Assembly (NCBI RefSeq): GCF_021389975.1 | Contig: NZ_CP089981.1 | Location: forward strand, 383,501 to 447,500 | Direction of reading: 5' to 3' | Length of the DNA: 64,000 bases | Source: Fulvivirga ulvae | GTDB taxonomy: Bacteria > Bacteroidota > Bacteroidia > Cytophagales > Cyclobacteriaceae | Shown: positions 41,037 through 49,396 of the stretch, in pieces | Layout of the letters: every line of letters begins with the position of its first letter | Position numbering within the stretch: the stretch's first letter is position 1 | The notes under the pieces: model-generated | What the model was told of the DNA's origin: nothing | Database searches by the model: none | Seen by the model: the letters and a program-made list of their open reading frames with translations, nothing else | Made by a program: the position numbers and the translations under genes

Positions 41037-43655
41037 ATGTCACTTTCAACTAAGTATGACCCGTCTGCGGTAGAAGACAAATGGTACAAGCACTGGATGG
41101 ACAACAAATTTTTCCATTCGGAACCAAACCCTGATAAAGAACCATACACCATTGTCATCCCTCCACCGAACGTCACCGGTGTGCTGCACATGGGCCACAT
41201 GCTTAACAATACCATTCAGGATGTACTGATCCGAAAAGCCCGTATGGAAGGTAAAGAAGCCTGCTGGGTACCCGGAACAGACCACGCTTCGATTGCTACG
41301 GAAGCCAAGGTAGTGGCTATGTTGAAGGAAAAGGGTATTAACAAAAAAGACCTTACAAGAGAAGAGTTTCTGAAATATGCCTGGGAATGGAAAGAGAAGT
41401 ATGGAGGCATCATCCTGGAGCAATTGAAAAAGCTTGGTGCTTCATGCGATTGGGATAGGACACGCTTCACCATGGAGGAAAGCCTGTCTGAGGCTGTAAT
41501 CGAAGTATTTGTTGACCTGCATAACAAAGGCCTCATTTACCGTGGCGTAAGAATGGTAAACTGGGACCCACAGGGAAAGACTGCATTGTCTGACGATGAG
41601 GTAATCCATAAGGAGGTACAGTCGAAACTGTACTATGTAAATTATAAAATAGAAGGCGAGGACACCTTCTTAACCGTGGCCACCACCCGTCCTGAAACTA
41701 TACTGGGTGATACTGCCATATGTATTAATCCTAATGACCCAAGGCACCAGCACCTGAAAGGAAAAAGAGCTTTGGTGCCCTTGATCAACAGGTCTATTCC
41801 TATTATAGAAGATGAATACGTATCCATGGAGTTTGGTACCGGTTGCCTGAAAGTAACCCCTGCCCATGATATCAATGACTACGAACTCGGCATTAAGCAC
41901 AACCTGGAGTCAATCGACATCCTCAATGACGATGGTACGCTTAATGAAAAGGCCCAGATTTTTGTAGGTGAGGACAGGTTTGTAGTAAGAAAGAAAATAT
42001 CCAAGGAACTTGATGCCGTTGGTCAGCTTTCGAAAGTTGAAGACTACACCAATAATGTTGGCTTCTCTGAAAGGACTAATGCGGTAATAGAGCCGAAACT
42101 TTCCATGCAGTGGTTCCTGAAAATGGAAGACATCACAAAGCCCGCATTGGAAAACGTGATGAATGATGAAATTCAGCTTATTCCACCGAAATTTAAGAAT
42201 ACCTACAGCCACTGGATGGAGAACGTTCGTGACTGGTGTATTTCGCGCCAGCTCTGGTGGGGCCACCAAATCCCGGCTTATTACCTGCCTAATGGCAAAT
42301 ATGTAGTAGGCGTAAGCAAAGAGAAGGCATTGGAGAAGGCCAAAGAACTTGACCCGAATATAACCATAGAACAGCTTACTCAGGATGAAGATGTACTGGA
42401 CACCTGGTTTTCTTCATGGCTATGGCCCATTTCGGTATTTGATGGGTTCAAAAATCCGGATAATCCGGACATTAACTACTATTACCCTACCAATGACCTG
42501 GTGACAGCCCCTGAAATATTGTTCTTCTGGGTTGCCCGAATGATCATAGCCGGGTATGAGTATAAAGGTGAGAAGCCTTTCAAAAATGTTTATCTTACCG
42601 GTATAGTAAGAGACAAGCAGGGCAGAAAAATGTCCAAATCGTTAGGTAACTCACCAGACCCGATTGATCTTATTAAAGAGTATGGTGCTGATGGCGTTAG
42701 AACTGGTATGCTGTTTAGTTCTCCTGCCGGTAACGACCTACCGTTTGACGTGAAGCTTTGCGAGCAGGGCAGAAACTTTGCCAACAAGATCTGGAATGCA
42801 TTCAGGCTGGTAAAGAGCTGGGAAGTAGATGAAAACCTTGGTGGCGTCCAAAATGAGGCTCCTATTGCCTGGTTCCAGGCCCGTTTCGACCAGACTTTAA
42901 TGGAAGTTGAAGACCACTTCTCAAAATTCAGGATCTCTGATGCCCTGATGTCAATTTATAAGTTGATCTGGAACGACTTCTGTTCATGGTACCTGGAAAT
43001 GATAAAGCCGGAATATCAAAAGCCGATAGACCCTAAAACGCTGGAAAGCACGATTAACTTCTTTGAGAAACTGATGAAGATGCTTCATCCGTTCATGCCA
43101 TTCATATCAGAAGAGCTATGGCACGAGCTAAAGGAAAGGGATAGCAAAGACTGCATTATCGTAGCCGAATGGCCAAAAGCCGGCAAGTACGATGAAAAAA
43201 TACTGGCTTCGGCCGAGCAGGCTTTTGAGATCATCACAAACATCAGAAATATCAGAAACTCAAAGCAGATCTCTCCAAAGGACTTACTTACACTTAAAAT
43301 AAAGTCTGAGAACTTCGAGCAGTTCAGCACCTTTACCCCGGTAATACTCAAACTGGCCAACCTTGAGGCTATAGAGTCTACTGACCAAAAAGAAGACAAT
43401 GCAGCCAGCTTCGTTTTAAAAGGTGATGAATTTTTCATTCCCCTGGCAGGTAGCATTGACCTGGACAAGGAGCGAGAAGAACTGCAAAAGGAGCTGGAAT
43501 ACACCCGTGGCTTCCTTACTTCTGTCGACAAGAAGCTTAGGAATGAGCGCTTTGTAAACAACGCTCCTCCCCAGGTAGTGGAGATGGAAAAGAAGAAAAA
43601 AGCCGATGCCGAAGCTAAGCTGAAGGTATTGGAAGAGAGTTTAGCGAAGATGTAG
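41037..43655 (+). CDS. valS: valine--tRNA ligase
   Basis: 872 residues with the HIGH motif in PPNVTGVLHMGHMLNNT, the KMSKS motif in GRKMSKSLGNSPDPIDLIKE (near residue 531), the ValRS editing-domain phrase VATTRPETILGDTAI and a C-terminal coiled coil (LDKEREELQKELEYTRGF). It charges tRNA-Val. Transcribed alone with promoter and terminator visible on both sides. Confidence 0.99.
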   Translation: MSLSTKYDPSAVEDKWYKHWMDNKFFHSEPNPDKEPYTIVIPPPNVTGVLHMGHMLNNTIQDVLIRKARMEGKEACWVPGTDHASIATEAKVVAMLKEKGINKKDLTREEFLKYAWEWKEKYGGIILEQLKKLGASCDWDRTRFTMEESLSEAVIEVFVDLHNKGLIYRGVRMVNWDPQGKTALSDDEVIHKEVQSKLYYVNYKIEGEDTFLTVATTRPETILGDTAICINPNDPRHQHLKGKRALVPLINRSIPIIEDEYVSMEFGTGCLKVTPAHDINDYELGIKHNLESIDILNDDGTLNEKAQIFVGEDRFVVRKKISKELDAVGQLSKVEDYTNNVGFSERTNAVIEPKLSMQWFLKMEDITKPALENVMNDEIQLIPPKFKNTYSHWMENVRDWCISRQLWWGHQIPAYYLPNGKYVVGVSKEKALEKAKELDPNITIEQLTQDEDVLDTWFSSWLWPISVFDGFKNPDNPDINYYYPTNDLVTAPEILFFWVARMIIAGYEYKGEKPFKNVYLTGIVRDKQGRKMSKSLGNSPDPIDLIKEYGADGVRTGMLFSSPAGNDLPFDVKLCEQGRNFANKIWNAFRLVKSWEVDENLGGVQNEAPIAWFQARFDQTLMEVEDHFSKFRISDALMSIYKLIWNDFCSWYLEMIKPEYQKPIDPKTLESTINFFEKLMKMLHPFMPFISEELWHELKERDSKDCIIVAEWPKAGKYDEKILASAEQAFEIITNIRNIRNSKQISPKDLLTLKIKSENFEQFSTFTPVILKLANLEAIESTDQKEDNAASFVLKGDEFFIPLAGSIDLDKEREELQKELEYTRGFLTSVDKKLRNERFVNNAPPQVVEMEKKKKADAEAKLKVLEESLAKM

Positions 43656-43661
43656 AAAGTG

Positions 43662-43696
43662 AAAGCCCGTGAAATGAAAAACGGGCTTTTTTTTTT
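43662..43696 (+). terminator. valS rho-independent terminator
   Basis: AAAGCCCGT (43662-43670) and ACGGGCTTT (43681-43689) form a 9-bp stem followed by a run of T, 6 bases after the valS stop. Confidence 0.9.
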
Positions 43697-43720
43697 GTTG
43701 GATCAATGGTTTGAAGGAAT

Positions 43721-44857
43721 TTATAGATCTCTTTTCATAGTATTTCCAGTTTCTCTTTTTGCTCCTTCCAAATATTTAACCATAAGCCTTGCAGCATTAT
43801 CAGAAGCGCGGCCTATGTCAAGTTGTTGCTTCATTAGCCGATACTCTTCAATGATGCCACTCCTATAGTTCTTGTTATTTATAATCTTCGTCAACTCAGC
43901 TGAGAGATTCTTAAGATTAAGATCATCCTGAATGAGTTCTTTAATTACTTCCTTATTGGCTATTAGGTTCACAAGGGATATATAAGGCACCTTAATTAAC
44001 CATTTTGCTATTTTATAAGAAATACCACTGGTCTTATAAACAACTACCTGAGGCACCTCCCACATGGCCGTTTCCAGTGTAGCAGTTCCCGAAGTTACTA
44101 TTGCAGCCTTAGCATGCGCCAACAGATCGTAAGTATATCCAAAAACCAGTTCAACATTACGATTACTCTTAATTGACTCATAAAGCTCTCCCGGAAGGTT
44201 ATCTACCGCTGCAACGGCAAATTTTTGGTCAGGAAATTGCCTTATCGTTTGATTTATGACGGGAAAAACATTAAGTAGTTCCTGTTGACGACTACCCGGC
44301 AAAATAGCTACGTAATCTCCCTCAAGCCTGGTACGTTTTATATCTGGCCGATAATCATTAACCGCATCAAGTACGGGATTACCTACATAATCAACTTTCC
44401 AATCATATTTCCTATAAAACTCCTCTTCAAAGGGCATTATAACAAACATGTGATCCACTCTTCTTTTGATCTTCAAAGCTCGTTTTTGATTCCATGCCCA
44501 AACCTTAGGAGAAATATAGTAGTATACCGCAATTCCCTTTTCCTTTGCGTACTTTGCTATTTTCAGATTAAACCCTGCATAATCTATTAGAATGATGACA
44601 TCCGGCTTGAACTGATCAATTTCTTCTTTGCAGCGCTTTAGCAGTCCTTTTATAGTTTTGAGGTTCTTCACCACCTCTAAAAAACCCATGAAGGCCAGCT
44701 CACGATAATGCACCAGTATCTCGGCTCCTGCTGCTGTCATATAATCCCCACCGAATCCCCTGACAGAAGCTTCAGTATCATATGCTTTAAGGGCCTTAAT
44801 TAGATTTCCTGCGTGCAAATCGCCCGACCGCTCACCTGCAATTACAAAGTATTTCAT
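43721..44857 (-). CDS. lpxB: lipid-A-disaccharide synthase
   Basis: 378 residues. The N-terminus YFVIAGERSGDLHAGNLIKA and the phrases GFLEVVKNLKTIKGLLKRC and YYISPKVWAWNQKRALKIKR are diagnostic of LpxB, and LPGSRQQELLNVFPVINQTI follows in the C-terminal domain. The enzyme joins two acylated glucosamines in lipid A synthesis at the inner membrane, so the organism makes LPS. Transcribed leftward, 9 bases after queD's stop. Confidence 0.97.
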   Translation of the reverse strand: MKYFVIAGERSGDLHAGNLIKALKAYDTEASVRGFGGDYMTAAGAEILVHYRELAFMGFLEVVKNLKTIKGLLKRCKEEIDQFKPDVIILIDYAGFNLKIAKYAKEKGIAVYYYISPKVWAWNQKRALKIKRRVDHMFVIMPFEEEFYRKYDWKVDYVGNPVLDAVNDYRPDIKRTRLEGDYVAILPGSRQQELLNVFPVINQTIRQFPDQKFAVAAVDNLPGELYESIKSNRNVELVFGYTYDLLAHAKAAIVTSGTATLETAMWEVPQVVVYKTSGISYKIAKWLIKVPYISLVNLIANKEVIKELIQDDLNLKNLSAELTKIINNKNYRSGIIEEYRLMKQQLDIGRASDNAARLMVKYLEGAKRETGNTMKRDL

Positions 44858-44866
44858 CAGCCCAGT

Positions 44867-45283
44867 TTAACCATAGTATTCAACATAGTTTCTGGGTGTT
44901 TCATAAAGCTTTATGCAATGCATTTGAGCCGATGAAGTGATCTTAGGAAGCTTTTCACTTAGTATCCTCCAAAACTCTATGACAAGGTTTTCAGTGCTGG
45001 CCATTTTTCCCTGCATAAAATCAACGTCAAGGTTGAGGTTTTTATGGTCAACCTTATCTACTATCTCTTTACGAATCAATATACTTAGCTTTTTAAGATC
45101 GACAACAAATCCTGTATCTGGGTCGGGATCACCTTTTACAGTGACAATCATTTCAAAGTTATGTCCGTGCCAGTTTGCATTCGCACATGGGCCAAACACC
45201 TCAATATTCTTCTCCTCAGACCAGTTGGGGTTATACAGCTTGTGTGCTGCATTAAAATGTTCCTGTCTACTTAAAAAAACCAT
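44867..45283 (-). CDS. queD: 6-carboxy-5,6,7,8-tetrahydropterin synthase
   Basis: 138 residues with the QueD zinc ligands HFNAAHKLYN and WHGHNFEMIV, the catalytic Cys in FGPCANANWHGH and the glutamate ASTENLVIEFW. It makes the pterin precursor of queuosine from dihydroneopterin triphosphate. 9 bases separate it from lpxB, a shared transcript is likely though the functions are unrelated. Confidence 0.93.
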   Translation of the reverse strand: MVFLSRQEHFNAAHKLYNPNWSEEKNIEVFGPCANANWHGHNFEMIVTVKGDPDPDTGFVVDLKKLSILIRKEIVDKVDHKNLNLDVDFMQGKMASTENLVIEFWRILSEKLPKITSSAQMHCIKLYETPRNYVEYYG

Positions 45284-45390
45284 TTTCAGCTCATTAAAAT
45301 CTTTTGCAAATATACGAAAGAGAACAGATTTTGAGGGTACTACTTCGTTTTAAAGAAATCATTGGGTTAATTTGCTCAAAATTCACATAT

Positions 45391-46341
45391 ATGATAGTAG
45401 TAACCGGAGCCGTCGGGTTTATAGGAAGCCAGCTTATTGAAAAACTAAATTCTGAAAATTTCAACAATGTTATTGCTGTTGACAAGTTTGACAACCCGAT
45501 TAAAAACAAGAATATCGAGGGCCTAAAAATACTTGAGAAAGTAGATCGGGATGTATTCCTCCAGTGGCTTGAAGTTAATTACGAAGAAGTAGAGTTTATT
45601 TTTCACATTGGGGCCAAAACAGATACTACCTTATTTGATGAAGAACTTCTAAACAGGCTAAACACTCAATACACAAAGGACCTCTGGTTAAGGTGCGTAA
45701 AATACCAAATCCCAATTGTTTATGCCTCCTCTGCCGCTACCTATGGCTTAGGCGAGCATGGCTATAATGACGATGAAAAACATATCCCAAGCCTCAAACC
45801 TCTTAATCCTTACGGTCAATCGAAGCAAGATTTTGATACATGGGCTCTGAAACAGTCAGAAAAACCATTTTACTGGGCAGGGTTAAAGTTCTTCAATGTG
45901 TATGGTCCAAATGAATACCATAAAGGACGAATGGCGTCTGTTGTTTGGCATGCTTATAACCAAATAAAGGATACAGGTGCAATGAAGTTATTCCGTTCTC
46001 ACAATGCTCAATACAAAGATGGAGAGCAGATGCGTGACTTTGTATATGTGAAGGATGTTGTTGATGTGTGCTACTGGCTTATGCATCACAGAAAAGATTC
46101 AGGCATTTATAACCTGGGAAGCGGTAAAGCCAGAACGTTTCTTGACTTGACAAAGGCTGTATTCAAAGCCATGGGTAAAGAGGAAAACATCAGCTTCATT
46201 GATACCCCAGAAGATATAAGGGACAAATACCAGTATTTTACTGAAGCCAATATGGATAAGTTGAGAGGGATTGGATATTCAAAGAAATTTCATGATTTGG
46301 AAGAGGGGGTTGAGGAGTATATATGTACACAATCTCAATAG
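45391..46341 (+). CDS. hldD: ADP-glyceromanno-heptose 6-epimerase
   Basis: The start is set at MIVVTGAVGFIGSQL, which places the NAD(P)-binding GxxGxxG at the N-terminus; the upstream 29 residues of the open frame look non-coding. The sequence YASSAATYGLGEHGY and the YGQSK catalytic motif are typical of HldD/RfaD. 316 residues. It inverts the heptose C6 in LPS core synthesis. The presence of lpxB nearby fits envelope biosynthesis. Divergent from queD. Confidence 0.93.
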   Translation: MIVVTGAVGFIGSQLIEKLNSENFNNVIAVDKFDNPIKNKNIEGLKILEKVDRDVFLQWLEVNYEEVEFIFHIGAKTDTTLFDEELLNRLNTQYTKDLWLRCVKYQIPIVYASSAATYGLGEHGYNDDEKHIPSLKPLNPYGQSKQDFDTWALKQSEKPFYWAGLKFFNVYGPNEYHKGRMASVVWHAYNQIKDTGAMKLFRSHNAQYKDGEQMRDFVYVKDVVDVCYWLMHHRKDSGIYNLGSGKARTFLDLTKAVFKAMGKEENISFIDTPEDIRDKYQYFTEANMDKLRGIGYSKKFHDLEEGVEEYICTQSQ

Positions 46342-46421
46342 TTATTATCTCTGTCCTGAGCATCGTTTTTCTGCCGTATATGACGATTGGCTCGAATTTG
46401 CGTTTTATTGAACCTCAATTT

Positions 46422-46654
46422 TTACTTAGGTGTTACTTCGCCATCTGCTTTTGCTTTACGCTCTGCCTTTCTAATATGGAGCTGCTCTAAGCGCCTGGTT
46501 TCTTTCTTTGTTAGCTCTCCGGAAGCTTTATCCTCCGCTATTCTCACATGTTGAACAGACTGTCTGGCATCAACCTTTTCCGGTATTGGTTTGAGCCATA
46601 CATGCCAAAGTGAAACATAAAAAGTATAGCTGAGAAGAAAATCATCTTTTTCAT
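46422..46654 (-). pseudogene. decayed small exported protein gene
   Basis: Read leftward, a signal peptide frame MKKMIFFSAILFMFHFGMYG is followed in another frame by ARQSVQHVRIAEDKASGELT and ETRRLEQLHIRKAERKAKAD, ending VTPK at a stop. The second part matches the conserved core (x-ARQxxQxxRI-x-x-G-x-x-SGELT-x-x-E) of a small secreted protein family that usually carries on for another 15-20 residues after TPK. The intermediate frame reads CMAQTN, as expected just after the signal. At least two frame shifts and the early end show decay. The rest of the 376-base gap between hldD and the histidine kinase gene holds nothing else I can support. Confidence 0.6.
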
Positions 46655-46717
46655 AAAAGTAGCATTTAAAATTTTCAATACTTTGACGTCAGAAAACTTA
46701 GGTTTAACTGCTAAAAA

Positions 46718-48832
46718 TTATGAAGTGATTTTTTCAGAAGTAACTGTAACTTTCAAAGGAAATTTAATTACAAACTCACTTCCCTTGTCCATTTCCGTCT
46801 CCAATTCTATCTCTGCCTCTAACCTACCTACCAAAGTTTTTACGATGGCAAGCCCAAGCCCATTAGAGCTCTCTCCGGCGGTTGGTTGGGCACTAAGTTT
46901 TGTAAATTTTTTGTAAATATTTTGTATATCCTCTTCCGTAAATCCCTGTCCAAAATCCTTTACGGAAATAAATGTATAACTCTCTGTTCTGCCTACTTTC
47001 AGAATAACCGGATTACCCGGGTCTGAGAATTTTATAGCATTGGATATTAGGTTATCAAGAATTCTCGACAAATAAACCTTATCCGAATTAATGAATATAT
47101 GGGACTCACCTCCCTCAAGCCGCAACTCAATTTGCTTTGATTTGGCATCTGCATAAAAGCCCTTTACTTTATCTAGCAGTAAGCTGTAGATGTCAACCTT
47201 TGATATCTCCGGTTTACGCTTGTCATACTCAAAAGCATTCACATCAAGTAAATCACGGATCAGGTCAATACCGCTCTGCGAAATACTCTTTAACAGGGAT
47301 ACATAGTTTCGCTGTTCTTCGGCAAGGCCAGAGAGCAGCAAAAGCTCCCCAATACCTTTAATTCTGTTAAAAGGGGACTTAAGATCATGAGCAACAATAT
47401 TCATTAAAGTATCCTTTTCATTATTGAGCTCCGCCAAATCCACATTATGCTTGTGCAAAACTTTATTTTGAGCGTTGATCATATCATTTTGCTCACTGAT
47501 CTCTTCCTGCTGTTTAGCGATGTAAGCATTTTTCTGTTGTAGTTTTTCATTTGCTTTCCGCCTCCTCCTGCTCGTAAACCAGAGATTAACAACTAATATC
47601 AATACGGCTCCTACGATTATGGCAAGAGCCGTATTATAAGTTCGTTGTCTGTCTATTACTGCCTGATCACGAGCCTGGTTAGCCAGCAGCAACTCATTTT
47701 CCTTATCCTTTTTCTCAATCTCAAGCCTTGCTTCGGAACGTTCAATGGCGCGGGCCATCTCTGCATTATTCAGTGCCTGCCTTACCTCTGCAAAGCGTTG
47801 AAAATTTTCATATGCACAATTAATATTACCCTTTACCTCGCAAATCTCTGCAAGGTAAAAGTAGGCGTCCTCCTGAAGCATCAGTTCTCTGGAGCGCGAG
47901 GCCGTATTCAACACCTTGTTGAAATAATACCTGGCTTTATCAAAATCCTTTTCCACAAAATATATCTTACCCAATTGGGTATCTATTCTGCTAAGCAGAT
48001 TAAGATTACCTGTATTACCAGCCATATTCGAAGCTTTCTGAGCAAAAATCAATGCTTCTGGAAATTTATCCTGAATATAATATAAGTTAGATATGCCTAT
48101 ATTGATATTTGCAATGTTGATGACATCATCTATAGACTCTGCTTTTACTTTTGCCTGAAGGTAATAATCAAAAACCTTTTCATAGTTCCTGTTGTGCTCC
48201 TGAATTTGGGCCATCTCCAGCAGCATAGAAACCTGCCCCGGAATATTATCAGTAGCCAGTCTGATATCAAGGGCCCGCTGAGACATTTCCAGAGCCTTTT
48301 TATAATTATTCTGTGTCTGGTAAAGCTCTGACAAACTTTTATAACAGTAACTCAGCCCTTCTTTGTCGTTAAGTTTTTCAAAAATTTCGAGCGCGGTGAA
48401 ATAATAGTCGTAGGATTTAACAAAGTCTCCCTGCGCGGCAAATAAGCGCCCCAGGCTATTGAGTGAATGTGCATATTGAGATGAATCATTGTGCTTGATG
48501 GCTGCCTCCATAGCCATATTGTAGTAATCAAAAGATTTTACCTGATCTCCCTTATAATGATATGCCACACCCATATAATTAAGAGATTGGGCTATTCTTC
48601 CCTCAATTTTTAAAGTCCTGGTTAAATCAATGGCCTTGCCGCTAAAGTAAAGAGTACTATCGGGATGAGATTTTCTATACTCCCAGGCAAGAGCATTATA
48701 AATGTCAATTTGATCAACACCCTTAACTTTTTTCAATACAGAATAAAGGCTATCTATTTGCGAAATATTCTGACCAATCACGCCGGGAATGGTTGACAAA
48801 GAAAGGGCGATAATAATGATAAGTCTCTTCAT
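46718..48832 (-). CDS. TPR-containing sensor histidine kinase
   Basis: 704 residues: a signal peptide, then about 350 residues of tetratricopeptide repeats (for example SLSELYQTQNNYKKALEMSQ), one transmembrane helix near residues 400-418, a coiled-coil linker, HisKA with the phospho-acceptor His in IVAHDLKSPFNRIKG (about residue 482) and an HATPase domain with NLISNAIKFSD, KDFGQGFTEEDI and GLGLAIVKTLVG. The response regulator partner is not next to it. Bacteroidota TPR-HK proteins sense envelope or developmental signals; the ligand is unknown. Confidence 0.95.
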   Translation of the reverse strand: MKRLIIIIALSLSTIPGVIGQNISQIDSLYSVLKKVKGVDQIDIYNALAWEYRKSHPDSTLYFSGKAIDLTRTLKIEGRIAQSLNYMGVAYHYKGDQVKSFDYYNMAMEAAIKHNDSSQYAHSLNSLGRLFAAQGDFVKSYDYYFTALEIFEKLNDKEGLSYCYKSLSELYQTQNNYKKALEMSQRALDIRLATDNIPGQVSMLLEMAQIQEHNRNYEKVFDYYLQAKVKAESIDDVINIANINIGISNLYYIQDKFPEALIFAQKASNMAGNTGNLNLLSRIDTQLGKIYFVEKDFDKARYYFNKVLNTASRSRELMLQEDAYFYLAEICEVKGNINCAYENFQRFAEVRQALNNAEMARAIERSEARLEIEKKDKENELLLANQARDQAVIDRQRTYNTALAIIVGAVLILVVNLWFTSRRRRKANEKLQQKNAYIAKQQEEISEQNDMINAQNKVLHKHNVDLAELNNEKDTLMNIVAHDLKSPFNRIKGIGELLLLSGLAEEQRNYVSLLKSISQSGIDLIRDLLDVNAFEYDKRKPEISKVDIYSLLLDKVKGFYADAKSKQIELRLEGGESHIFINSDKVYLSRILDNLISNAIKFSDPGNPVILKVGRTESYTFISVKDFGQGFTEEDIQNIYKKFTKLSAQPTAGESSNGLGLAIVKTLVGRLEAEIELETEMDKGSEFVIKFPLKVTVTSEKITS

Positions 48833-49110
48833 CTAACAAAAAACCAACTCTACACAATGTTTAGCACTATATTAAATATAAAAAAGGTTATGCTCAGTTC
48901 TCAATATTTATTCAACTAAATACCCTAAAAACCTAAAGTCATTAGATTTTATTCATTTTTTATTAAAAATATTACAATACAAATACTCTAAAGAGCTAAA
49001 AGAGAATATGAGTCAAACTCTATTTGCCTATGTTTCAATCATCACCAATAACTTCCTTTTATTGTCAAAATACCAGTAAAAACACATTTAAAGGACAAAT
49101 ACGATAACCA

Positions 49111-49127
49111 CAATCTGTTATAAATAA
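49111..49127 (+). repeat. 17-bp direct repeat, copy 1
   Basis: CAATCTGTTATAAATAA, identical to 49367-49383. A shorter repeat cctaaacattg also occurs after copy 1 (about 49180) and before copy 2 (about 49349). Confidence 0.6.
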
Positions 49128-49366
49128 GCACCATAGATTTCTAAAAAATATGGAACGAAAGTTCTGCCATGTAAGTTATTTCCTAAACATTGCAAAAAAT
49201 TAAGCTAAGAATATTTAAAGTGCAAATTTATAAATCGACTAGTTGAATGAAAGTTAAGATTTAGAATATGAATTTTTAATATAAAATTATTTATATTTAC
49301 TAACCCTTGTGACAGGTAAACTTATTCAGCCAAAATAACCAAAACTTACCTAAACATTGGCATAAT

Positions 49367-49383
49367 CAATCTGTTATAAATAA
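49367..49383 (+). repeat. 17-bp direct repeat, copy 2
   Basis: Second copy of CAATCTGTTATAAATAA, 13 bases before the esterase ATG. Its position suggests a promoter or leader role. Confidence 0.6.
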
Positions 49384-49396
49384 ACCAACTACGATT

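Larger units (their letters stand above)
48833..49396. other. 564-base AT-rich gene-free stretch
   Basis: No gene is supported. The stretch is markedly AT-rich and serves as a divergent control region between the histidine kinase and esterase genes. It contains a 17-bp direct repeat at 49111-49127 and 49367-49383. Confidence 0.6.

Noticed and set aside
46323..46490. 55-codon plus frame starting MYTISIVIISVLSIVFLPYM
   Set aside because: It begins inside the hldD 3' end, has a membrane-like start but overlaps the decayed minus-strand gene and shows no continuation; likely chance.
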